Source of the DNA: Purshia tridentata
Lineage: Eukaryota > Streptophyta > Magnoliopsida > Rosales > Rosaceae
DNA length: 44,258 bases
NCBI GenBank assembly: GCA_003254885.1
Contig: QANT01005882.1
Location: 1-44,258 of the forward strand
Direction of reading: 5' to 3'
The notes under the pieces are model-generated. The model ran no database searches. It was not told where the DNA came from and was given only the letters and a program-made list of their open reading frames with translations. The translations under genes were made by a program, and so were the position numbers. Shown here piece after piece: positions 10,265 to 22,882 of this stretch. Position 1 is the stretch's first letter. Each line of letters starts with the position of its first letter.

Positions 10265-13200
10265 TCATTTAAGTCTAACCTGAAGAATGAGGTGCACTTC
10301 CCTTTTGAAGATGGACCTTAGCTCTTCATTAGCTTCCATGCCGATTCTCCTGTTTCAAAAGCATGCATTTCAAATTAACTTGTGTCAAGAGTAGGATCGC
10401 GGTTCCAATATGCTAATTACTTTTTTTTCTTACATATGAATTTGCTACAATATGCTGATTACTTAAAGTGCACAAGTAGGACAGAACTCTAAAGCAAAGT
10501 AGGTATATCAAATTATCAATACAAGTTCCCTGTTTTTTTTTTTTTTTGACTACTGAATACAAGTTCCCTGTTAAATAACCTAAAAATGCCCGCTTTTTGT
10601 TAAAATTTTGAAATAATAGTCAAATAATGTGAAAATTACAGAAAAGAAAAACAATCCTGGAACAAGGACTTCAGTCTTACCCTATTAGAATTTGCTACAA
10701 TATGCTGATTACTTAAAGTGCATAAGTAGGATAGAACTCTAAAGCAAAGTAGGTATATCAAATTATCAATAAAAGTTCCCTGTTTTTTTTTTTTTGACCA
10801 CTGAAGTTAAATAACCTAAAATGCCCGCTTTTTGTTAAAATTTTGAAATAATAGTCAAATAATGTGAAAATTACAGAAAAGAAAATCAATCCTGGAACAA
10901 GGACTTCAGTCTTACCCTATTTTAGAGCCATTCTTTCCTACAAGAATCTTGCGCTGGCTTAATTTGTGAGTGATAAGGTGCTGTTCAATACGAAGAGAAC
11001 CATTTCGCAACTCCTTCCAGTCTATTAAACGATGTTCAATAAAATATGGGATTTCCTAAAACAAGCAAGGATTGTCATTATTTAACATTCTCAAACTGAA
11101 TGTTTTGAGACCTTAGAAAAGAATATTTGTGCAGACGGAAATGACAGCCTCAAAGTACATGAAAGAAACTGAAGCTCTACCTGATGTACATGGTCTAACA
11201 ACTTTTCTCGGACAACTTCTAATGATATATTCTTCATAACTTCCTCACTCACGGTGAATGGTTCTTCATCCCAAGATCTTTTAACTGCCTATATTATTAT
11301 AAAAAATAAAAAAAACATTGAAGAGCTGAGTTGTGGGATCTGGCAGACAGTAGAAAATTAGCTAGAAAGATAGAAAGACAAGCATATTCCTGAAAAGTAG
11401 TTAGTTTCAGTGCTTTACTCCATCTCCATACATATTGGAAAATATTTTCCAACCAGAACTTGCAAATTACAGGAGGTGGTAGAACTTGAAAAAATTTATT
11501 AATGCAACATTAATCTTAAAGGGTGCCTAGCACACGAGGTCCCCACCATTGCAGGGTTAGGGGAGGATTAATTACACCAACAATCTGTTAGAAACTATTT
11601 AAAAGGAAAAGAACTCAAAATGAAAATTATGAGTCTTCCAAATTAAGTGAGAGAAGAAGCAACATTGTGAAATATGACATTTAGCAAAACATACATCTTA
11701 AAAGGGCCTTTGGGACAGAATAACTTTTTGACAGGTAAGTTGCACAGGAAATTTAACAATGGTGACATTACTAAAAAGCTCACATGCCTGATCCATCAAG
11801 TATTGAATAAGATCTTTTACTCCAGAGCCCTTCAGACCCGAAATCATGTAATGCCTATAAGATTAAAGAAATAAACAGATGGTCAGAAGCAATCTTAAGA
11901 ACCAAGGGCACTTTCCAAGAAAAGTACAAACACCATCTTTCATTTTCCTACAAGAAAATCCTACCTTTCATATCCAGGAAGATCTTTGAATTGCTCAGCA
12001 ACCTTTAACAAATCTTTCTTATTCTCGACTAAATCAACCTTGTTCATACATAAAACTCGCTTTTGTATTGGGTGTGGTCGTGCTCCCATACGTTTGATCA
12101 ATCCTATAACCCTTATATCAGGCCTATATGGATGGAAATGAAAAGAACCAGGTGATCAGGGACATTTGGCTAGCATATACTTGAAAAAATGTGGAGGAAG
12201 ATCAATAGATCATGCAAGCACTTGGCCAGTTCATTCGATATCAATCAAGTTCCTTTCAACAAAATGTGCATGAACTTGATTGATATTATGTCCTAAAAGA
12301 GGACAAAAGATAATTATCTCTCAGCCCAACCAAAGAGTTGGCTGAAATAATAAAGAATGCAATAGTTGGAGCAAAAACTACAAATTTTTGCCTAAATGGA
12401 ACAGAGCTGCAATTCACATCCAGGTCTGATGCCTACGCTTGTTTCAATGCATCTCTAGCACTATCACACTTATGAACTACAGTAAAACATGCCCACCTAT
12501 AGCTTGCCAAGATATTTTCCCATGAAGCAAAATAATGGGAATATTTCTAAAAAAGAACAATATAGTCTACACAAAATCAAATGCAAAGGATCACTAACCT
12601 GGTAAGATGCCTATGGACGTCAAAAATAACTATGAGCACATCATATAAATTAACTGCGCTCCAAGCACTTTCTACACGAACCTTGTAATCCTTATAAGGA
12701 CATCCACTGCTGTTTATTGAAAGACCTGGAGTATCAAAGAAACACTGCATAGGCATACATGAAGGTAATGTCATAACAACTACAAGACATGTCATAAGCT
12801 TCAAATTATGCGCTCTTTGTGAGGAAACAAAATTAGAAAGCATGTGAACAAGTGAGGAAAGAGAATAATTAAAAGCAATAAACTTGATTAATCCAAAATA
12901 TATATAATCACTCACCAAAAACAAAAAGCATAAAAAAATCTATCAGTAGATGAAAATAAGAGTCACAAGTTCACCAGATTGTTTATTGTGTGTGTAATAA
13001 TTTCATAATGCATCAGGGACCAAGAAATTAATTGCCTATGGTAATTCAATTAATTGTGATTATTTCCAGAGCACATAATGACATAAAGTAACTTTATTAG
13101 AAAATTTTCCCTGAGAAGCAAGTTGATTATAAACTAAAAACAAGATATATACTTTGACCAGAAAAAAACAAGATACATACAATTTGGGTGTCTCCTTTTG

Positions 13201-14313
13201 TCATAACTCCTAAGACTTCATGAGTAGTGGTATGTGTCTTCCGTGATACAGCAGCAACCTTTGTCCCAACCTATAACAAACGCAGAGAACATATGATAAA
13301 TCTGCACAAGCTGACACCAGAGAAGGTGCTGGTTACAAGCCAGTAAAATATAAAATAAAGTTAAAGTCCATGATATAGTAAATTTTCTTAATGAAAGTAC
13401 CATATATCGTTTCATATCATACAAAGTATATCAAAGAATCAAGGTTAAGAACAAAGAATAATCTCACAAGCTTATACATGTCCAATATGTGAATCTCAAG
13501 CTTATATTTAGACACCTAAATTAGGGACATCAACACCAAAATTACCAGAAGCCTTGTCCAATAAAAGGATTACCCAAAAGCCTCCACCACTTCATTTTAA
13601 ATATAGAACTTGTATACCTAACTGTGAATCCCATCACTAATTCATCAAGAAAACTGTTATCAAATACAAAACTACCAATACCAAAACAATAAACAACTAC
13701 AAAAGCCAATAAAACACAGTACCACACTCACCATTCAATACGATCATTAGCTAAACAAAAATCATATCAATAATTCAACATGAACCACATTAGATTAAAC
13801 ACCTTTAAACCATAAAGCCAAAGAACAAACCATATAATTAGTCAGTGCAGACTTGCCGGCATTAGGGGCGCCAATTATTCCAACCGTCAAAGACTTTTGG
13901 TCCTCCTCCTTCACCACTCTATCCTCATCCTCTGATTCCTCATCGTCTGCCACCAACAACGCTGCCTCAAGAAGCTTCTTAGCGAGCATTCTGCTCCTTT
14001 TTTCTTCCTCTTCCTCCAAAATTTTCAATTTTGCTTTCTGGGTGCCCTCCCCAAATATAAATTTATCAGCTTTTTCTCTGTATTTCTTGTCCCAAGTGGG
14101 TTTCTCAGGTTTTTCTGAACCAATGGTTGGTATGGCGTAATGGGTACTGTCAAAAACTGAGTCTGCACCATTTTCATTGTCCGAGAAGGATTGGACGTGA
14201 CTGGGATCGTCTTCTTGAGGTTGAGCTGCGTAGAATCTGTGAAGGAATGTTGGGTTCAAAAGGTTTTTGTTGGGTTTTGATGAGAGGATTCTCAGAGTTC
14301 TCAAAGCTTTCAT
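10265..14313 (-). CDS. ERG: ERA-like GTPase, plant ERG (organellar ribosome assembly)
   Basis: Eight exons (14313-13831, 13270-13181, 12744-12599, 12123-11965, 11854-11788, 11288-11181, 11055-10916, 10349-10265) join in frame to 425 residues. An Arg- and Ser-rich N-terminus (MKALRTLRILSS) looks like a mitochondrial presequence, and an acidic coiled segment (about 95-140) follows. The GTPase motifs are G1 GAPNAGKS (148-155), G3 DTPG (195-198), G4 NKVD (267-270) and G5 SGLKG (about 298). The C-terminal KH RNA-binding domain has GKNG at 391-394. Bacterial Era binds the 3' end of 16S rRNA during 30S maturation. Antirrhinum ERG and Arabidopsis At1g30960 are the closest recollected relatives. Intron 5 starts with GC, and intron 7 contains a tandem duplication that includes the donor. 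G2 is less certain by eye. Confidence 0.94.
10437..10920. repeat. Tandem duplication in ERG intron 7, including the splice donor
   Basis: Two copies (about 10437-10685 and 10687-10920) share gaatttgctacaatatgctg at one end and ggacttcagtcttacccta at the other. They differ mainly by a ~14-base repeat of caagttccctg and by poly-T length. The right copy ends at the real exon 7 donor, so its last bases are coding. The left copy places a second identical donor-like sequence (minus-strand ATAGGGTAAGACTG) deep in the intron. Confidence 0.9.
11519..11592. repeat. SINE-like fragment in ERG intron 5/6 region
   Basis: The segment gggtgcctagcacacgaggt followed by ccccaccattgcagggttag resembles a tRNA-derived motif seen in many plant SINEs (cacgaggctcccgccattgcagggtctgg, quoted from general memory). 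It lies inside an ERG intron. No poly-A or T tail or target duplication was defined. Confidence 0.4.
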
Positions 14314-16781
14314 TCTCAGCTGCTAGATACCAAGCATGAAAGAGAGAGTTCGGGGCGGGCTTCTGGGGTTTTACTAAAACGAGTTTTAGGGGTTTTAGGG
14401 CTTAAAGACCCGTTTGTCTGTTTGGTTTTTCTGATAATACGTAATAACAAGTTCTTTTCCTTCCATTTTTCGGCTACCAAGCATTTTTAAGAAGGAAAAA
14501 AGGAGAGCTTAAAAGCCTTAAATATATAAACAAATTGCATTACCAAATAATTTTTGATTTAGTTGATATTTTATAAAAATGATCTTTAAAAAGTGAATAG
14601 TTTTGATCATAGATCTACATTGTAAATGACACAATTTTAATTAATTAGTATGAGATTAACACATAAGAGATAAGCAGAGAATCCAAATTCTCAACAAATA
14701 AATGTATTTGTCATTGCAATATTTTAAATGAGTTTTTTATCAATAAAAATTGTAATATAAACCTTAAAATAATTTGCTGAAAAGAGAAGCTTAAATTCAC
14801 TCTTACTTTTTGAAGCTACACTTGAAAAACTATGGTATGATGTAGGAGTCATGAATTCATGCTCTCAAGGGTATATTTATCCAAGAATAGGATTATAAGA
14901 GGGACATAGTGCACCAAAATATGTGAAACAAATTCCAAAACTGAATTTGTGCAACCAAATTTTAAATGAGGTGTGTATATATATATAGTTTGATTCTAGA
15001 ACGATTAACGATGGTGGGCATACTCGCATTCTTGATCGATTGATGTCTTTGGCGTATCAATTGGTTCGATAAAAGGTATGAAAATGCAAATGTTTGTTAT
15101 GGTTTAAGTTTTAGAATTTAACTCTCAAGTTGTTTAAGGTAAAAAGTCATATTTGAAACAGTAATGTTATATTTATTATATTTTTATATTATTTTACATA
15201 TTATTACTTTATTGGATATGATTTTTGGTATTTTTATTATTCAATGTATGAATGACATATAAAGAGATATAAAATTGTAATATAAAAATATAATAATGTA
15301 GCATTATTGTATTAGAAATGGATGAAAACTTAGGGCACTTTTGATTGTGGATGTTTTTACATTGCGAGATGACCTGAGGGCACACACTTCCTTACTAACT
15401 CAAAATGACCTAAAGGCCCTCAATCCCTTTCCAATAGCGCAAGACTAGTTCAACGCCAAGTATACACTTTGATGCCAATTTTTATTATTTGAAACTTGAA
15501 ATTTTTTTCATTTAATGAATTGAAAATCACTTTTTAATTAACTAAAATCATGGTAAGCTAGTGAAATTAGGGGTAATATAATGGGGAGAGGAAGCTAGCT
15601 TAGGCAGGGAAGGCAAAAGTTGCAGGCTTTAAGGAAGCTTCAGCAGAGAGAGTAGAGAGTAGAGAGAAGAGACTAGTGAGAGCAGCTGAACATGTCAGAG
15701 ACAAGTTGCATATCTCCATAGTGGGTTTCTCACTGTTTTCTTTTCAAGTGTCGTAAGAGTAAAACAAACAAATTAATGAACACAGACAATTATCAAGATA
15801 ATGTGCAAATATCTGAGGGCAGTCTTTATACACAGTACTATTTGGAAATTTCTGTATTTCTATTTGTTCTGTTTTGACAATTATCTTATGAGTTCTAAGT
15901 TTGATGGGGTACGGTGTCACCACAAAAACATCATGAATGGTGGAGTTGAGAGTGATCAGGGTTGGAATGCGAAGGTGGAGGATCGCATTGGGTTCTATAA
16001 GAGGTATTGTGATTTGCTTGGGTTGAATATGGTGACAACCTACTGCTACACCCAGAGGCTATTTGGGTGAGGACTCAAAGACAATATCATTCAATTGCCC
16101 CAAGAGTCGATGTAATATGAGCATTTTAAAAACCTACTGTTGAAATTCTCTGTTTTACACATTTGTTGCAATATTCGTTATCATCATCATCACTTTGGCC
16201 CTAGTTCTTAAATATTAATATTATTGTTGGATTTAATAGAGGAGTTTCGTTTAAGAAATTGGGTTTTGAAGAGGTATGGTTCTTAACACAAAGGAAACTA
16301 CGAGAATAACTTATCAATGATTCTAATTTTTTGCAAGTATAAATGCTGGGGGAAAATGACTTACAAAAAGTTGGGCTAAAAATAAAATACAAAATAATTA
16401 GGTTCAAATAAACCCAATCTTAGAAACTAAAAAGTAATATGAACAATTACTTTAGAAACAAAAATAAATAAATAAATGAACTCATATTACAATAACCATA
16501 GAAAATAAATATCCAAATGATGTTGTGAGGTTTGAGTTAGGTAGCGTTTGATATAACTGTAAAGTTCACGAAAATTATGGAATAGAAGAGATTGAAAAAA
16601 ATGTAATTACAAGCAACAAATATGCTCAACACATTGGTATTCTACAACTTGTCTTGAAATTTTTTTCCAAAAGTTTGCAAGGGCTGTGCCCCTCTTAGTC
16701 CCTTCTACATTCCACCTCTGCATACATCAGCATGAGATTTCCAGCAGCGCATGCATTGCCATCGCTGCCATTCCATTTGAT
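14314..16781. other. Intergenic region between ERG and SUF4
   Basis: The left part is the ERG 5' UTR and promoter (minus-strand transcription) and the right part is the SUF4 3' UTR. The remainder is AT-rich with no recognised gene. One open frame on the plus strand is listed separately. A short AT dinucleotide run lies at about 14977-14988. Confidence 0.55.
15801..16070 (+). other. Unrecognised 89-codon open frame, possible exon relic
   Basis: The second half (about 15895-16070) reads like coding sequence: FDGVRCHHKNIMNGG, then SDQGWNAKVEDRIGFYKRYC. The first half is low-complexity and hydrophobic and looks non-coding. I do not recognise the family. There is no clear promoter, and splice partners were not found. 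It could be a fragment of a transposed gene or chance. Confidence 0.2.
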
Positions 16782-19700
16782 CTAAAATGCCATTCGACCA
16801 GCAAGCCTGCTTTCCAAAATCCTTCTGTCTATGGCTGCATCAATTGAACTCATCTGAAAAATGAAACCACAATAAGATCATAAGAGAGGAACCACCGGCA
16901 TGATTCACTTGGGCAAGCCAGATAAATAGATTGGTCCTATCCAAGAGATACTCAAACTTTGTGAAAGAAGCTGACCTGGGCCAAGTCTGATTTCACTGTT
17001 CAATGATAAAATAAAGTAATGATGTGCTACAATTAGGCAAAAATCTGTTGGGCTTGATCTTGTTTCACTCAAACCCCCACTCCCCAAAAAGAAAGCAATG
17101 GGAGAATGAAAAACAACACAGATAAATCCAGATTTTATTAAAAGAGCAAATACATACATTTCGTACTTAACTGAGTACAATGCTAGGTTGGAGAATCCTT
17201 GAGCCCATTGCAGCAAGCTTACCAAAATTGTAATTACTAACTCACAGCAAAAATAATGTAAATACCTACTTGAACTTTTTGATGCAGTTGCTTGCAAACC
17301 GGAGAATGGCAGTTTAAACAAAACAGCATGCCCATCAACCAATTGGGTTGGAAAGCAGAAAGATGGATGATTAAAAGGTTCACATGTTCTTTGCTAATTT
17401 GTTCTTTTCAAAAGAAAAAAGTTCAAATTCATACAGAAAATACCTCTAAACAGGTAACAAATTGGTAAACAAGCTTAATCTGAAAAAAAAAAAACATAAA
17501 GCCCACCTATCTGGTTAGAGCAATCCAACTCCGTAAATTAAAGAGGTAGTATGACTTACCTGGCTAGTTTCATCATGCACCTGATACTTCACTAAGGACA
17601 ATCTTCTTTCCTCCTGCAAGTAAATCAAATTAACCAGTATAAAAAGTTAGCAACAATACTAGCAAAGAGGAAACCTAATAAACATTTATAAATTAGAAAA
17701 AACATACCATGGACATAGCTTCATCATCCCAAACTAAATACACCTCATTAGTGGCTGGCTGGGGAGCAGGAGCTTTGTTTGCAATTACAGGGGGTGGTCC
17801 AATTGAGGGACCCCCAGTATTTGGACCAGATGCATAAGAGTGTGAATTTAAAGTGCCACCTGTATCAATTGAATGCAAAGAAGATATCAGATTCACATGG
17901 CTCCACACACGAAATCAAAAATATTTCAAAGGCACCAGCTATGAGAGAAATAGAAGTATTTTAGCAACTTTGGAGGTCTTTATTGTTGTAAAGGAAAAAA
18001 TAAACATGATAGGATTAACTTAAAGGCTCAGCATACAAGAACAAGGAGTTCAGTTGTCAATAAGAAGAAAGAACTACACAATTAATTGGGTGCACGAAAA
18101 AAAAGATAACAGATTGCCATGTAATATATCTAAGTATACTTTGGCCTGAAAAGTGTAAATTTTGATAGCATATCTAAACTTAAAGTTGATCAATTGACAA
18201 AACAGAACTCTGTAGTAGAGTCTCCAAAAGCAACTTGAATCACAAAGAAAATACCATTTCTGTTGAAAACTATGACGAAAAGACAACTTTGACATCATAC
18301 TGTTAAAAAGGATTAGAGTTGAAAAAACATTTATAAGAAACCAAAATTCAAAAGTAGAACATCAAACCTGGAATACTAGGAGCCAGGAAGCTACTTGTCA
18401 TGGAATTTTTAGCACCTTGAAGTGCATCTGTTGAGCCTTGAAATTCAGTTGGAGAATTTGATGGAATACTACTTGTTGAAAGCATAGGAGCAGAAAACGG
18501 AGAACTTTGAGTTGGTACATTATTGATACCAACAACAGGGAACAGGGGTTGTGATACAGGAATGGAAGGCATGGATGCAGGCAGTCCAGGAGGAGCTATA
18601 TGTGAAGGTTGGAGTGCAGGGGATGTTGTTGATGGTAGAGGTGGCCTCACATTCTGCACAGGAAACAATGGCTGTTGAACATAACCCAATGGGGAAGGAG
18701 GTGGGATTGATACTGCTGGAGGCTGTGGATACCAAGGCTGGGGGCGAGGTGAAACTTGCCAAGCATTATGAGGCACTGGCATTGCAGCATTGTAACTGGT
18801 GGAAACAACAAAAAAAATAAACATATAGATAAGTTATTTATGTATATGCTAATCATGTATTCTGCTGCAGAAAACACAATGTTAAAATTCCACAATTCCT
18901 GATTTACATTGCCAAACACTAAATGAAATGAAAGCAAAAAACCTCATTAACATACATTGGCCGCATTGCACCCATAGATGGTCGGGGAGGATAGGCCATC
19001 CCTAATGAACCTGGCACCACACCACCAACAAACTGGGTCGATGGGATGTCCACTTTAGCTACTTTTGATGGAGCATCTTCATCTGCAAATAACTTAATCT
19101 TTCAGGAAATAAACTTAACTTATATGATTATGCATTGCAAACACTCTCAACCTTTAATGTGATTTAAACCTAACTGAGGCATAAAGTAGTTCAATTTGAT
19201 CATTTAAATAAACAAAAATTCATACATCACCAAATACCAATGATGGAAATTATCTGGATGAACATCATACTTAGTAAGGATACTTTACCTTCCTCTCCAT
19301 AATGTGCTGCCAAGATGTCAGGTGGGATTCCTTGCATCCCATATATTTCAATATCTGTCGCTTCCCTGCCAGGCTTTGCATTGGGAACCCTGTAAAACAT
19401 AGTTTTGCCAGATTGAGTATGAGTAGAGTAAAACAAGAAAAAATACAAGATAAGAAAATAGCTTATTAAACCCCCATTCCACAGCGCAATTTAAATGTAC
19501 TTAAACTTTTTGTAACCGAAGAGCAAGTGAAAATAGTTTAATCACAAATAGTGTTATAAGGAATTGTAAAGCTTCCTACCCTAGCCCATGATATTACTGA
19601 GAATTGACTGTCCATCATTTAGCTAAATTCCAAAGCAAAGTATTTTCCCAGTTAATTTAAGAGTGCATAAGAGTTTTTCCCTTCAAAATTGAATACCCAG

Positions 19701-20476
19701 GTCAAGTCATTGAGATATCTACCATAAAAAGTTAAGATGAACAAAAGATTTATATATATTCATTCTCTAGGGTCGACGTCCACATTTAAGAAAAGTGCGG
19801 ACGGATTCACTATAGAGCATATCCCAAAACCAGAAAAATAAATTTTTTAATAGCATCCACATTGTTTCCTGGAATCCCATGCCAAGTATTCACAAAACCT
19901 ATTGAAATTCCTAGTTTTTTACTTGATCCACTGCCAGTCTACCATTGCCATTAGACAAATACAACAGAAATTTGCTTGAAAACCTAAGATGCCTTAACAG
20001 CCTACCAATGCCATTGACAATTAAACTTTAAACCTATGCAGCTAACACAAAACTCTAATCACAAACTCTTTTTCCCCAAAGCCCATAGATAAGTTACGCC
20101 AGCTGAAAGGATGATTTTTTTTTTTCAAAGACCCAAATCGAATACAACAATAAAACCGATGAAGATCATATTTTCAATATAACAGAAACAAAAATTGGTA
20201 AGCAGCACATTTTCGTAGAATAAAATCAGCGACAAAATAAAGTAAATATTAGGGTTTCAAAAAAATGTATAGATGGCAATACTTGGTGACGCTTTCTTTG
20301 TGGACCTGGAGGACATGAATGGCCATGCCACCAGCAGTAGAGAGCTTCTTGTGGCAGACATGGCACTTAAAGTGCTTGGCCTTCTGGTGCTGCACGAGTA
20401 TCTTCTCGTCGTCAAACTCCCTATCGCAGTAATAGCACCAAACCTTCGACGACACCCTCTTCTTCTTCTTTCCCAT
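16782..20476 (-). CDS. SUF4: SUPPRESSOR OF FRIGIDA 4-like C2H2 zinc-finger protein
   Basis: Seven exons (20476-20283, 19389-19289, 19082-18956, 18795-18368, 17859-17708, 17613-17560, 16853-16782) join in frame to 375 residues, against about 367 in Arabidopsis. A basic start MGKKKKR is followed by two zinc fingers: C14/C17/H30/H35 and C38/C41/H54/H59. Next come the conserved [17 protein letters not shown] segment, a long Pro/Ser-rich middle (about 115-300) and a C-terminal block containing [15 protein letters not shown]. In Arabidopsis, SUF4 binds the FLC promoter and recruits the FRIGIDA complex, delaying flowering. Whether it does so in a species without clear FLC function is open. It lies in the same orientation as ERG. 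The first exon holds both fingers and ends in AA|GT. Confidence 0.95.
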
Positions 20477-21467
20477 TTTGCCCTTCTTTCCCCTTTGTCC
20501 TCCTTCTGCGGGTCTTCTTCTTCTCCACGTTCTCGTTGTTGTCTGTCTCCTTCTCTCTCTCTCTCAACGTGTCCGTGAGCCTTCTTCGCGTTTTGGTATT
20601 TGGGTTTTTGGGTTTCTCTTCTTCTGTGATCTGTGGTTTGTTCTCTTTTATTATTTTTATTTTTATTTTTTGTGTTTTTGTTTTTGTTTTTTTACCGACA
20701 GTTGAAGTGGTAGTAATTTGGGCGGGGGCTTCCTAAACCTACCCGCTAGATTTGCAATTAGGGTTTGACATGAGTTGAGTGGGCCCGGGTTGAAACCCAA
20801 CTCGGTAACCGGCCCAATCTAGTCAAGTTGAGAAGAGGCAGCACAACCGCTCGGCCAACTGGCCAGCCCAAAGTCCTGACCTCTAGTTAGGTTTTGCTCC
20901 ATCAGTTAAAACTTTTTTATATAAAGACCACATCAGTCGATTAATTGCCTTCTATGATTTGCTCAAAGTGTTTCATTATCCTGAAAATTTGTGATAATCT
21001 TTTAAAATTACTGAAGAAAATACAGGTTTGTTTGGTAATATTTCTGGTATTGTTTTTTGTTTTCAAGTATAATATAAATATACTATATATGAAAAAGTAG
21101 GAAATTTTCCCTGACCTACAAACATGCCTATCTTTGAGAATTCAATCACTGTGATGCTTCCAATAGGTTTTAAGCTTATCTTACACAAACAGGTTCATCG
21201 ATTGAGAAGTTGCAACAGTTTCCCTCCAGCAGTAGCATTTAATTGGAAAACAAAAGGGTGAAAAATAACATCTAGAATAGCAAGTAATTCACTTCTACAA
21301 GCTTGTGATATCAACATCATCTCTCAGGTTCAGTAGCAGATGACCAAAAATAAAAACCAACATACATTTATCTAGTGGATTCTTAATCAATAATCTAAGC
21401 CGTAGCTTGCTGCCCAAAATACAGTTCTCTTTCTTCCAACTGTGGAAATGGTGCGGAGCAGCACATT
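20477..21467. promoter_or_regulatory. SUF4 upstream region and VMA21 3' flank
   Basis: Directly upstream of the SUF4 start is a pyrimidine-rich stretch on the plus strand (about 20480-20700, purine-rich on the SUF4 sense strand), a usual feature of plant 5' UTRs. No clear TATA box was seen, consistent with a broadly expressed gene. The right half probably holds the VMA21-like 3' UTR. No other gene is visible. Confidence 0.45.
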
Positions 21468-22882
21468 TTACTCTTCTTTCTTGGAGGATTGGGAAGAACT
21501 ATCAGTTGCACCTGTATACTGGCTTATGCTAGCTTTCGCCTCGGAAAGAAATGCAGGATCAGGCTCATGTTTATCCGAAGGTTCCTTCATTGCCAAGTAT
21601 ATATAAAATGCGATCACTATGTTGACAGATATAACAGCAAGGAATCCACTCAACAATGTGAGAGAATATGGGGACATGTCGCTTGAACCTATTTCAAATG
21701 AATAACACCCTTGATCAGATAACAGGCAAGCAACTTTATAGAAAAACAATTAATAACTCCCTTTCCAGGCACATATAAAGGACTCTTTTAGTTTAGTTGA
21801 AATTAAGTTTCGGAGGATGTCTTCTGAAGTTGTGAAGCTTTCTTAGAGAATCTGTGATGCAATACAGCCTTACATGTTATTCACATGGGAATCAGGGCAT
21901 AGTGCCTAGATTTATCTTCTCCTTCTATTTGATTTTCTGCCCTCCTGTTTTCCTAACTAGCCCTTATTTTGCTTTGATCATAACAGAAACTCCTACTTTA
22001 TATGCTCAATCCATTCCATACCAGCAAGATCTAAACCCTCAAGTCCTTAAATAGCCACAACCAGTACATCCTAGCAGTTTACTCAATTAGCGGGACAATA
22101 AAATTTCAATTTCCTGAAATCAGTGAGCAATTAAATTGATCTTTTTTCAATCCTGTTAAAGCCTCTCACCCAGATTATAAAATCCCAAAATAAAATTTCT
22201 TTTCAAAAGCAAAGCCCACAACATCAATTCTATTTCATGCCAGTATGCCACAGTTGGGATCAGTTATACTTGATGGACTTGATGACAGTATATGATCTTT
22301 ATCTTTTAAACTGCACATTCACTGTATGGATATTATTATGTAATTAACAGAAAGAATAAAGATTGTAATCATCATAACTTTCCTCATCAGATAAAAATTA
22401 GAGGTAACATTGGTTGGAAGCAAGATGCAATATTCAAAAGACTTGATTGAGATTAAAATTCCAATTATCACAGCACTTAATAGGACATGGCCAAACTCTA
22501 AGGTACTGCATTAAGGGAGGTCAGGACACAAATTCAGAATGTGAAACTAGAAATGGTATGTTTGTTTAGAAAAGTAAAGCAAAAAGATAAAATTACCATA
22601 AAGAGAATATAAGTAGATAAAATTATTGTAATAAAGCATTAAGAAGGAAAACCCAGAATAACTGGTGCAAGTCTTTGTTAACATGAGGGGCTTCAAAATA
22701 AAATGAACTCCTAGTTTTCGACAATTAATTGGATATGTAAAATAGAGATAAGAAAAAGAAACATTATTTGACACAAGAGTCTTACCGGGAAGCAAATTAT
22801 TGTTAAACCCATATAATATTGCAATGGGAGTTACCCACATAAACAACGACGCAGTAATGAACTTTTTCATTACTCCTGCCAT
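21468..22882 (-). CDS. VMA21-like V-ATPase assembly factor
   Basis: Two coding exons (22882-22786 and 21688-21468) encode 105 residues with two membrane spans: about 8-25 (FITASLFMWVTPIAILYGF) and about 40-65 (LTLLSGFLAVISVNIVIAFY). The loop NNNLLPG lies between them. This is the VMA21 domain arrangement: a small ER membrane protein that chaperones assembly of the V-ATPase Vo sector. The C-terminus is hydrophilic and Ser/Lys-rich, ending KKEE; a lysine-rich tail suggests ER retrieval. The acceptor TGTAG at 22896 just upstream of the ATG, and a donor GG|GTATG at 23681/23680, suggest a 5' UTR intron of about 785 bases. The coding part is secure; the UTR intron is inferred. Confidence 0.9.

Noticed and set aside
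20273..20578. Plus-strand frame antisense to SUF4 exon 1
   Set aside because: It is a shadow of the zinc-finger exon and the pyrimidine-rich leader.
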